From assembly GCA_932294295.1 (NCBI GenBank), contig OW028581.1:18341162-18405161 (forward strand): a DNA stretch of 64,000 nucleotides, read 5' to 3'. Numbering within the stretch: position 1 is the stretch's first letter; each line of letters begins with the position of its first letter. The notes under the pieces were generated by a model. The model was not told where the DNA came from and did no database searches. It saw nothing but the letters and a program-made list of their open reading frames with translations. The position numbers and the translations under genes were made by a program. Source of the DNA: Alitta virens (taxonomy: Eukaryota; Annelida; Polychaeta; Phyllodocida; Nereididae). Below are positions 54,858-64,000 of this stretch, piece after piece.

Positions 54858-57808
54858 TCAAATTTCATAGTGAACATCTTTAACATGTCGGGTAGGTTTT
54901 CTCGCATCCAGAGAAGGCATCATTGGAGGTGGATCATCATGACAGTTTTGAGGTCTTTTCTGGTTTCTCTGTAAGCATAAAATACATCTCATTCAAGCAT
55001 TTACGCCAAAATTTCTATATACTGTCAATTAGAGTGACCCGATTCCACTATTACAGTCAATTTCACTAACTTGGAAACTATACTCTAGATCGAGCACGTC
55101 ATGTGAATCCAATGCTCTCATAAGCTATGGCATTCTGTCAGCCTCCCCTGGAGTTTAGTTTCCAAATCCATGAAATTGGGTGCAGTGTCAATGTCAATCT
55201 CTCAATGCTACTGGGTGTAAAGCTTATAGTCAGCTTACATGACCAGCTGGCAGAGTTGGGCATTATGATCACATGATAAGGTTTAGAGTCGACACAATTT
55301 TACATGTTTACTCCATGGGTGGGGTATTTTACTTGCCATAATTTAAAACAATTACTGGATATGTATAACACAAGAGATGCTCCTTAATATGTCTCTGATG
55401 TTATCTAAATGCCACGAAGTACCTTTATATTCTCTTTTCCATATTTGCCCCCTTGTTGCTGCTGCTATTAAAAAGAAAAGAAATTCTGATAAAGGTGATA
55501 GGATTGGGTTTAGTGCAGTATAGCGGACCCAAATTTATGTCCATATTTGGCTTCCATTAAAACTGAAAATCGTCAGTATTTTTTGACCAAATGTTTTTGT
55601 GGCAAACAATAAGAATAACATATGTGGTGTAGATTAGCGGGGGTTTGGGGACGGCAAAAAAAAGCAAAAATAAACAATAATAAACTGCGTTCTTGCCTTG
55701 AAAATGGTCACAGCCGCCGTATGTTTGTGACGTCACATATTAAATTCAAGCATTTGACGTCGCTTGTAAATATGGACATAAATTTGGGTCCGCTTTGCTA
55801 CACTTTTTCCATAGGATTTAAACATTAAGCAGACCTTTACAGTCAATTTCATAGACTTTGAAACTTTACTACGTCCTGTAAATCCCGACCTTCCATTGAC
55901 GTTTAGTTTCCAAATCTATGAAATTGGCTGAAGGTCTCTCGGTGCAGTTAGTAAGCTATGTGTTGATTTAGCAGTAGTGCAGGTAGGAATCAATCCTTTA
56001 CACCAGATTTAAAATACAAATGAAGCTGTTTATCGAAATTCACATTAATTAAATTGAAATTTACAGCTATATATATATCATGTATCAATTTATTTTGCCT
56101 TCAATAAAATCTATAGATATAGTTGAATAGTATTTACCACATCAGGCTCATTCAAAACCTGTAGTCTTTTCATGAAATTCTGTCTCCAACTTGTGACATC
56201 CTGTCTGCAGTGTCTTGCTTTCACCGGTGTGCTGGCTGGGGCAGAGCAGCTAACTGGGGCAGGGCAGCTAACTGGGGCAGAGCAGCTAACTGGGGCAACA
56301 GGTGAGTGGGACCTTCCAAGACGAGAGCATGCACTAGGTAGGGCTCTTACCAATACAGGGGGGTTTAGAATGACAGGAGGGCTAACAGTGGCAGAGATCG
56401 AGGAACTCGCAGGGGGGGCTTTCGAAAATTGGCGGATTAACTTTGTCAGGCTGTTTGACTGGTGCAGGTCTGTGAGACTGGTCTTGACTTGTGCTGGAAG
56501 CAACATCCTGCAGAAAAAATAATAATAATAATGAATCTGTGTTTCAGAATGAATGTGAGCATGGTAGTAAATCTGTGTTTCAGAATGAATGTGAGCATAG
56601 TATCTGTGTGTCAGAATGAATGTGAGTATGGTAGTATATAGACATTTTTTCTTCAACTCATCAAAATGCATAGAATTACCGTGCCGTGCATTAGTATGTG
56701 ACCTCCACTAGTTAGCAGAAAAAAATGTTGTCATTAATTAATTTGTATTTAGGGTTCTTAAGAAAGTATCATAAAATCAGTCTACACTGACTAAGCTGGT
56801 GTCTTTAAATATTGATATACATATTGCGAAACATTTATTTATTTATTTGCGGCACTGTGTATTAGCATAGATCTACTTTTTGTTTATATCAAAGACACTT
56901 AAGGAGAAACCTACCAAAAAGTATACATGGATTTACTTACTCCCATTTGAAAATATTGTCTGCCAGCCTCATAAGCCTCACGAATATCTTCGGCCAACAT
57001 AAAATCTGCAATTTTCTCGAAGTTGACGTGATGTGGCCACCAGACTGGAGGGTCTACCCTTTCTCCTTCCTTTTGGTAAACAATACGCTTGGCGGCATAG
57101 CCTGAAGCCATAAATAAGAACTGTAAATTAGTGATCTATCGTCAGAAACTATGAGAATGCCGGAAAATTGCTAGTCAGTTTTATCACATATTTGGTTTCA
57201 AAGTTGCAGTCAGTTGACTTCAGATCATAGTGAGAATAAGCTTATTACATTCCCCAACGGAGCATTTTTGATTAACCAATTCACAATCCATTTTCTACTT
57301 CGCATTACCAAAATCTCAGCTAGTGCGCCCCTGGTGAGCGATTTTTAAAACTACTGGCCGTGGCGACCCCTATCTGAATCATTTGTACTAGTACATGCCA
57401 AGTTTCAAGGAGCATGAATCTAAATAGCTCAACTGTTATTTTTGTAAAGACTATTATATATATTTTTTGAAAACGAAAACATGCAGCTGGTTCTAGAACT
57501 CTGTAAATCTTCAACATGTAAAATAGTGAAAACTAATTTGAATCTTTAAATCAGTGATGTGTAGACTAGTATTACATAAATTCAATTAAGGTAATGAATA
57601 ACTGCACTCAAGGCATAATTTACATCTTACCTTTACTTTGGGAGATTCTGACCATTTCTAGCAACCGCAGTTTGAGGCAGTCGCGATTAGCATCTAAAGC
57701 AAATGGTAGGTAACCCAAGTGAGCCTTCGGTTCTTCTCTTGGCTTGGTTTCCCTGCTGACCTGGGTCAGGTGTCCACTGACATCATTTTCTGACCTTAGT
57801 GTCTTCAT
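54858..57808 (-). CDS. Uncharacterised four-exon gene with a C7 frame break
   Basis: Minus-strand exons: 57808-57631 (ATG; an open frame continues a little further upstream), 57101-56941, 56507-56138, 54968-54858 (TGA), then AATAAA at about 54835. Junction phases 1, 0, 0 fit. Exon 2 carries VDPPVWWPHHVNFEKIADFM; exon 3 is Pro/Ser-rich with three APVSC repeats; exon 4 is polar and ends in VHYEI. Entering exon 3 in phase gives DVASSTSQDQ..., which stops at a TAG about 39 codons in. The frame that stays open through the rest of exon 3 and joins exon 4 in phase is offset by one base. The offset falls at a run of seven C (plus-strand G 56412-56418). Either a homopolymer sequencing error, a recent frameshift allele, or a shorter product. 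No known family recognised. Confidence 0.55.
55062..55190. mobile_element. Palindromic MITE (CAATTTCAT ... ATGAAATTG)
   Basis: Left arm TCAATTTCACTAACTTGGAAACT pairs imperfectly with the right arm AGTTTCCAAATCCATGAAATTGGG. Same family as 55845-55927. Confidence 0.6.
55195..55335 (-). mobile_element. SINE family B 3' fragment
   Basis: CTCAATGCTACTGGGTGTAA, GTCAGCTTACATGACCAGCT and the TTGGGCATTATGATCACATG block match 36025-36130. 5'-truncated. Confidence 0.65.
55845..55927. mobile_element. Palindromic MITE, 83 bp
   Basis: CAATTTCATAGACTTTGAAAC pairs with GTTTCCAAATCTATGAAATTG around about 35 nt. Confidence 0.7.
56531..56640 (+). repeat. About 45-bp tandem repeat, 2.5 copies
   Basis: AATCTGTGTTTCAGAATGAA + TGTGAGCATGGTAGT recurs, the last copy partial. 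It lies in an intron of the minus-strand gene next to the exon 3 acceptor. Confidence 0.75.
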
Positions 57809-57849
57809 GATAATGCTTTCCAGTTTAGGCCATCCTTTGTGTAAATACA

Positions 57850-58900
57850 GTTTCAGAAGAAGGTAAACGGTAAGTGAAATTGCAAATTACTCCAAGAGCG
57901 GTTAACTTATCCATTGGCTTGAATACAGCAGTTAAACTCCTGTTAATTGCAGGAAATTTGTTGCTGGGTATATCCTTTGCCATGCTTTAAAATTGCTGCT
58001 AATCCATAAATTCAAGTGCGAATTCAATTGTGAACTGCTCTCTAAGGGATGAGAACCCTTTTAACACAGTCCCTGAAACATGGCACTGCAGCGCCCCTGG
58101 TGGCCACATCTCTATGATCTCATTGGTCCTGAGCACATGGCGGGAAAAACGGAGCCCTCTGTGCGTAAAAATATAGTTTCATAGAATTTTTAGGCACATT
58201 AATCTCTAATGGTATTTTGGTCATATTTTATCACAGAGCTTGGAGCATCACAAACTGGACAAACACGTTACAAATATAAGTCAAATTCCAACTTTCTAAT
58301 CCACAAGTCTCCTTTGCATTGTGGAAGCAGAAGAAATTACAATAGAGATTATAGCAAACATTAAGTTATTTCTTTCCTAGAAGTGTTTTTATGTTGCTAA
58401 CATTTCTGGCCATGTTGTGCTACTCCACGCTATTTATAAATGCAAAATATGACACCAAAAATATTTAGTTAAGACTATCTACATGTATGCCATCAAAGAC
58501 TACATTGTTAGCTTCTTTTTTAAATTTGCCATGATTTTCTGAATGTATAAGTAGGCAAATGTTTGTAGCCAAATAGAGCTAAGATGTGATAAGATGACAT
58601 ATGAAACAAATAACAAGCCTTTGTCCCACATAATTCAGGTGATTGTATTAGCTTGAATAGAAATATGGAAATGGATATAATTGGTAGATGAGCGAATTCC
58701 AATTCATAACTTTAATATATTTCATGTATATAACATATGCATCTATTTGAAATCGATATCAATAGATTAATATATATATTAAAATAAGGACAGACACACA
58801 GAGCTATGCCTATATCAGTTTAAAGAACTAACATGACATAAAATCAAAATTAAAGATAAATAGGAAATTGACGTTAGATCAGCCAAAAACAAAAATCTTT
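57850..58900. other. 5' flank of the minus-strand gene and intergenic DNA
   Basis: No exon recognised apart from the CTCF-like motif at 58088-58107. The ORF at 58520-58702 minus has no supporting signals. Confidence 0.4.
58088..58107 (-). promoter_or_regulatory. CTCF-like binding motif
   Basis: The minus strand reads GTGGCCACCAGGGGCGCTGC, differing from the bilaterian CTCF core (CCACCAGGGGGCGCT) by one missing G. It lies about 280 bp upstream of the minus-strand gene's ATG. Functional status is inference from motif only. Confidence 0.4.
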
Positions 58901-58959
58901 AACCCTTTGTGGTCTAAATCCAATGTTATTTAAAGCTTTGTGGGCATTGATCAAAGTGA

Positions 58960-59095
58960 ACGCATGGGCAAGTGTGCATGGGGTAACACATGTTGATTAT
59001 GTAATGAATTCGCGGGCTTCTTGGTCATAGTGGGCTGACCACATGGGCAAGCGCACTGGGGGGTTAAACATCTCGATTATGTAATTCAGAGTTCA
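58960..59095 (+). repeat. Diverged tandem duplication, about 78-bp spacing
   Basis: GCATGGGCAAGTGTGCATGG ... GATTATGTAAT recurs as ACATGGGCAAGCGCACTGGG ... GATTATGTAAT. Confidence 0.55.
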
Positions 59096-59389
59096 ACGCA
59101 TGTTCCGTTTTTAAGTGTAATTTCACATGTTTCTTGCAGCTTGGGAATTGTATAATTTCTGAAAGTTTTTAAACAATTTACCTGTCTATCAAAATGTTGC
59201 TCTAACTTGTCCTTTTGCAGAAATTTGATATAGCTGATGTCTTTTTCATAAAAAATCCAATTCGAATTGTCATATATAGAATATATTAAAATTAAAATCA
59301 GTATATGACACTTTCAGTAGTCGGTAAAAATAGACCCCTCAAAAACCTTTCCAATGATTTCTGCTCATATATGAAAAAGGCCCCGTGGT

Positions 59390-59530
59390 GCTCCAGTAGC
59401 GGATGCAGGGGGAGGGGGTTAGGGGTTTAAAACTTTATGAAAAAACTTTGTACTCCCTTCAAAACATTATAATTTGTCAACCCCCCCCCCCCCCATCCCG
59501 GCGCGATTTTTTTTATCCGCCCCTGATAAG
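59390..59530. mobile_element. Small MITE with GGCGGAT-type ends and C14 tract
   Basis: Left CAGTAGCGGATGCAGGGGG and right ATCCGCCCCTG are complementary in the terminal CAG-GCGGAT. Poly-G on the left faces poly-C (about 59480-59494) on the right. No clear target duplication. Confidence 0.45.
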
Positions 59531-59710
59531 GCTTGTTGCAGACCCATTTATATCAAGTGTTTCTATTCCCCTTTAAAGTGAAAGTCTGGTAATAGCGAAT
59601 GTGTGATATTGCAGGATTGATCTGACGAATTATAACAGCAACAAGGAGCACACTGTAACCTACGTATATTTACATATTGATGGTTTGTCGCAATTTATCA
59701 AAATCACAGG

Positions 59711-59790
59711 GTAATAGCGCATTAGCTATGTGTCTCTAGCAAAATCAAATTCTCATCTTGCTAAGAGACACATAGCTAGTGTGCTATTAA
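59711..59790. mobile_element. Near-perfect 80-bp palindrome (hairpin)
   Basis: TTAGCTATGTGTCTCTAGCA on the left pairs with TTGCTAAGAGACACATAGCT on the right. Arms are about 33 nt, the loop about 14 nt, and TA sits at each outer end. Confidence 0.8.
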
Positions 59791-59799
59791 AATGCCGCT

Positions 59800-61460
59800 G
59801 GATGAAAAACAAAAATTGTTAGGTTTACAAGTGCATTTTTCAAGAGATGAAAGCATTGTAAGACGTCCGTTTATCAAAAACGTTTCGAATAATATTTGTT
59901 CAATATTTAAAGAAATGAGTTTGTATTGGTAGGGGGTGACTTTTATGTGCGCCATTCCTGTTACTAAGTTTATAAGGAATCTATTATTCACAGAAAATTG
60001 CTTCAAATGAATTCTGAAAGTACTCCTTTATTACAAAATGGAATGGAAACTTCGGTAATATTACCTGCATTTCCCTTGAAATCAGATATTGTATGAAGTT
60101 TCCCTAAATGTCTATTGATCATCGTTAACTCTGACATAACAGGTTGCATGACCAACCAATATAATAAAAAAAAATGCACTCAATGCCAAAAGTGCACTGT
60201 TTCTGGGGAATGACCCACATAATACATGCATCCAAGTTGCAGGCATGCATGCTCTTGCAACCTCCATTTATGATGATACACGCTATGTATAAGATATTCA
60301 TAAGCTGATCAATGATGGTGAAAATTGATATAGGCAAATATTTAGAAGCTCTAGTATGTCCTTTATTTGTTTGGATGATTATACTAAACCAATTTGCATT
60401 ATTAGGGGTTATTATTCCAAGAAACAATCGAGTAATTCATATCTTTTGTTACAATATTCATGAGTCTCGTCTGCAGATAGATTAGTAGCATCAAATTACA
60501 ATAGGGGGCGTGTCAATCCATAGAAGTGTACTTCTATAGATGGTCAATCGGTTGAAAGCGACACCTGGTGGGCGTGGGCTCTTGCGTGACTTTATAATGC
60601 ATTAGTAATCAGTCTGCAACGGAAGTATTTTCATTTGAATGGAACTGCTAGAATATGATAGTCACTATATGATAAACACCCAATGAGTTCATATGGAGTT
60701 CGCAGTGTTAGTCTATGACTATGGCAGGCTGGATAAAGTCAGGTAAGTGATCTCTGTCTGAGTTTTGCAAATTTTAGGATCTTAAATCTAAGTATAAAAA
60801 ATAACTAGAACCCACGGGTTGGGAGATTCGCTAGGCTAAAATAAAACTCAATGAAAGAAAGCCCCATTTCTTGATGTAGTGAGCCATGCTTAAATTTGTT
60901 ATGGTGGAATAGGGCTTGTAAAATGTAGACTCTCATATTTAATACAATGTATTATAGTGGACATGACTTCTGAGAATTATCAAGGCTCTTAATTCTGCTT
61001 CTAAACCATGTTTACCTGCACTGCCAGACCATATAATACAGGGTTGTGGTGCATTAAAGTTACTTTTCATAAGAAAGACATGTTTTATTTTATTTCTGTC
61101 CATCTCCTTGCACAGGTCCTGCGCTGTAATTCCCAAAAATACTGTGCAAAGCACATGAAACCCTCGGCCTGCCACACACAGTTTATTAACAGGGTGCCCA
61201 TTAATAGATGACGTCATACGCATTCCTCACACTTGAGCTTGCTAAGTCAGTATGGCATAAACTGAATAGGCTGCATGATCCTAGCATTAACAAACATCTG
61301 AGGTTATTGTTTGTACAAAGCTTCAGGGTGACCTGAAAACTAGGTCAAGGTCACCAAGTTCAAAGATATACCTCCAATGAATGACTGACCCTTGTGACCT
61401 CAAAATAGGACTGGGGCATTCACCATCAAATTCTTATGTTACTAGCATTAAAATAACTGA
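59800..61460. other. Intergenic stretch; one possible short first exon
   Basis: ATG at 60721 followed by 22 nt and a strong donor GTAAGTGA (MAGWIKS, phase 1) has the form of a first coding exon but has no partner I can find. ORFs at 60125-60427 and 60939-61223 minus have no supporting features. Confidence 0.25.
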
Positions 61461-61465
61461 AGACG

Positions 61466-61655
61466 GGCAGGGGCCTAGCTCAGAGGTAGCGCTCTGGGCT
61501 TCCAACTGCTGGGTCCTGGGTCATAGGGTTCGATTCCCGGTCAAGCCTAAGTTGGATGGGTGTTTCATCCTTCGTCATTTGCCATGGTCTCTGCCTGTCC
61601 TAATTAGCCCAACTGGTGCAGAAATACAGGACGTAAAGCCCTAATCACGCTATAT
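61466..61655 (+). mobile_element. SINE family A copy
   Basis: The head GGGGCCTAGCTCAGAGGTAG and B box GGTTCGATTCC are intact but separated by an 8-nt insertion (GGGTCATA) relative to the copy at 35800. The body ends ACAGGACGTAAAGCCCTAAT. No clear target duplication. Confidence 0.85.
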
Positions 61656-62034
61656 AAATTATATAATAATTTATAAATTGCTCACCACTTCTTGTATTGA
61701 ATCAGTCATAATATTTTTTGAACAAATATATCTTTAATTTCGGCAGACTAATCAACAGCAATCTTTAACTGCTTCTAAGTATATGTATCTGACATTGCTA
61801 ATATTCTTACAATATTGACTGTTCCATTATTACCAATTTAAATAAAAACGAGTTGTCAATGACTCAAATTAAAATCTTTTAATATATTTTACATACACAC
61901 CTAAGAAAACATAAACTTTTTGGAGGCTGATTGATACCTTATAAATGCATTCCTGAGATCGCCTAAATGATACACAAGAAATCAAATACAACCACAGCTT
62001 TGCTTTATAACTTGCTCAAAGGTCAGTGAAGTTG

Positions 62035-62275
62035 GCTACCCGAACCTAGCTACCTGACAGCTACCCGGCAGCTACCCGAAGATGTAAAGTTAGCTACCCG
62101 AACCCAGCTACCTGACAGCTACCAGGCAGCTACCTGAATATGTAAAGTTGGCTACCTGACAGCTACCTGGCAGCTACCCGAACTTTCCATGTATATAAGT
62201 AAAACTGACCTGTGCACCCGTTAAGTTGGTGTAATTAGGCCTTAGATTCAGGTAGCTGCCGGGTAGCTAGCTTCT
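62035..62275 (+). repeat. AGCTACC/GGTAGCT short-repeat array with inverted end
   Basis: AGCTACCTGACAGCTACCCG-like words repeat in three blocks of about 58 bp (62035-62190). The complement CAGGTAGCTGCCGGGTAGCT follows at 62250. The words recall the subterminal array at 745-830, so this may be another foldback/TIR element remnant. Confidence 0.6.
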
Positions 62276-62847
62276 CTATCGCATATTCCTTGAAAACGGT
62301 CAAACGTGATTTATCTGTTTTTGCGCCAAAAGATACTTAGGGCAAAGGTTTACATTTTAGAATTTTCAAAGCACGTCTAAGATGTGATAAATCAAAAAAA
62401 AGTGAAAATATTATGTTTTTTACCGTAATGGAAACAGTAGCTTTTTGTAGTGTCCGGTTGAGAAAGCGCCGATAGAAAACAAAAATTAAATTTTGTGTCT
62501 AACTTTTAGCATAGACAAAACTAGTCCACTCTCTTTGCTATTCATACTCTGGTTAATATATTTTTTCCTACATCTTGATGCATTGTGTAGTTCTGCAGTC
62601 ACTGTAAGTAAAACATTTTATGACAGCTATTTTCACAGATCTAAATCTAAACAATTTTTATCATTTTAAGCATAGTCTGATTGATGGAAGTAAAAAGTTT
62701 TAGATAGATAGCATTTCCCGCCATTTTCCGAGGGCTGCATCTTGAGGCAAGAATTTCTTCTGATGATTCAAGTCAATGTGATCGGCGAATAATGCCAGAG
62801 TAGGATAAAATTACAGCCCAAAAACATTGAGAAGCTGTTGCACAGCT

Positions 62848-63091
62848 ATGTTTGCCTACATACTAAGCCACAATGCGATACTCCCCACTATCTTTTGCTT
62901 TCATCTGGAAACCAAAATGTTGACGAAGACATCATGGACATCACAAACTGAGAACAAAAGTTCTTTCCCCCTTTCATACAATAATTCATACTCAATTTAT
63001 ACTCATTTAATCTTTAAGAATTACAACACAGAGGAAAACAAATCCAAAAAATTTGGATATTTTCATGCTTTTTGTGAAGCAATCTACAGAG
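62848..63091 (+). CDS. Possible exon, unknown product
   Basis: An open frame of about 81 codons from ATG 62848 runs to a good donor (GGTGAGTATG). Residues include NNSYSIYTHLIFKNYN and KFGYFHAFCEAIYR. No acceptor, partner exon or family recognised. May be chance. Confidence 0.15.
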
Positions 63092-63161
63092 GTGAGTATG
63101 AAGATTCAAGGATCCCGAGCAGAGACAGGTGCTCCTGCATAAACTTCAGGGTTAGGTAAAA

Positions 63162-63268
63162 ATGCAAATCTACTTGCATTTGCATTTACAAATGTCGCAT
63201 TAGCATTGCATTAAATGTTTTCATTCAAATCTCACTACATTTGCATATGCACTTAAAAACATTTGCAT
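63162..63268. promoter_or_regulatory. Cluster of four octamer motifs (ATGCAAAT/ATTTGCAT)
   Basis: Perfect octamers occur at 63162-63169 (+), and as ATTTGCAT at 63178-63185, 63239-63246 and 63261-63268. The octamer is the POU-factor consensus. The surroundings are low-complexity CATTTG-rich, so a repeat origin is possible. Confidence 0.35.
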
Positions 63269-63584
63269 TTTTTCAAATGTCTTTCTTAATGCATGAAAAA
63301 CAGTTTAACTGATTGTATACACCCTGTGTAAATATTTTCAATAAATAAATGCTAGTTTGGGTAAGACTTGAAAATAAGCACATACTAATATTCTAAGTTA
63401 TAATTAATTACTTGTAATATAACTTACACAGATTTAAAACTTCACACAGTAGATAGTTCATTACAAATTGATAAACAACTGATTAACTAAAAAGTCTTCA
63501 CAAAAGAATGAAAAAGTGGCATTTATTGTATAGGTTAATGTTGCTCAAATTGTCAATTACTCAATCAATAAGAGTTGTTTATAC

Positions 63585-64000
63585 CCTAAGTAGTCCCTTT
63601 TCTATTGTTCTTTGCCGGGATATAACTGGCCAGTTTGGCATGTTATCTCCCGGCTTTGGAGCAGTAATATCATTCATGAACAACTGCTAACATAGGGATT
63701 AGCAAAAACACACAAACTCAAACAACGTGGTCTGCTTAGTTTTAAAAGCACAACAAAGAGTAAATCCTCTTAAGGATTGTTTGCTTTAGCATTTGTTGTT
63801 TGCTGTTGTTGTTGCATAGTTTCAACCATATCACAATCTTCGCAAAATCAAATCATCCATGAAAATAGTCCTATAATTACAGCTAAAATATGGCATTATA
63901 AATAGCGAAAAAGCCACTATTGAATGCGCATTGGGTATAAGTCAGTTATACACCTTATACTCAGGATATAACATTCCAACGTGGGCAGTCAAATCCCTCG
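63585..64000 (+). repeat. Hairpin-bearing interspersed repeat, copy 3
   Basis: This is the most complete copy in the window. It has the 5' hairpin GCCGGGATATAAC ... CTCCCGGC as in copy 1 (474-515), and from 63720 the region of copy 2 including the start of its long foldback at about 63944. The window end truncates it. Confidence 0.8.

Overview
This is intron-rich animal nuclear DNA, very probably from a marine invertebrate. It is AT-rich, has GT-AG introns with pyrimidine-rich acceptors, vertebrate-type gene families, and a dense load of degraded LINEs, tRNA-derived SINEs, foldback and TIR elements and minisatellites. The multi-copy secreted module of the first two genes recalls hemichordate, lancelet or echinoderm genomes, but I cannot fix the species. 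Nothing bacterial, organellar or CRISPR-like is visible.

Layout. 1-10 kb is a repeat landscape: LINE scraps, copies of hairpin-bearing repeats, a 0.86 kb foldback element, and a decayed domesticated-type or transposon gene set (a THAP DNA-binding relic on + and a SWIM/YqaJ-nuclease relic on -) bounded by inverted sequence. 10.6-13.1 kb and 19.3-24.5 kb hold two tandem paralogues. Each has four exons, with internal exon lengths of exactly 230 and 271 nt in both, and encodes a secreted protein of about 320 residues with a beta-sandwich-like module and a C-terminal galactose-binding-like (F5/8 C/fucolectin-type) module. Between them sits a 2.2 kb TIR transposon with subterminal arrays of a palindromic 10-mer. 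26.4-29.4 kb holds a class A GPCR with an uninterrupted coding exon and a probable upstream leader carrying a spliced uORF. 33.4-34.9 kb holds two exons of a possible single-pass membrane protein. 34-40 kb is dominated by a 26-bp satellite, a SINE with perfect target duplication, and a 3.0 kb TIR element with (GATA)n on both outer flanks.

40.6-53.4 kb holds a complete 12-exon ionotropic glutamate receptor of 612 residues. It has an unusually short N-terminal domain, conserved ligand-binding Arg and acidic residues, and Leu at the Q/R/N pore site. Its exons join in phase from an ATG with an in-frame upstream stop to TGA. 54.9-57.8 kb holds a minus-strand four-exon gene of unknown function whose phases agree everywhere except at a C7 homopolymer, where one base breaks the frame. 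58-64 kb is largely non-coding, with palindromic MITEs, a CTCF-like motif, a cluster of octamer (ATGCAAAT) motifs and a SINE; the window ends in the same repeat family it starts with.

The genes are not an operon. The links I can support are the tandem duplication, and the co-location of surface or secreted proteins (lectin-like pair, GPCR, glutamate receptor), which is only suggestive. All exon structures were read by eye from splice signals and phase, without transcripts.
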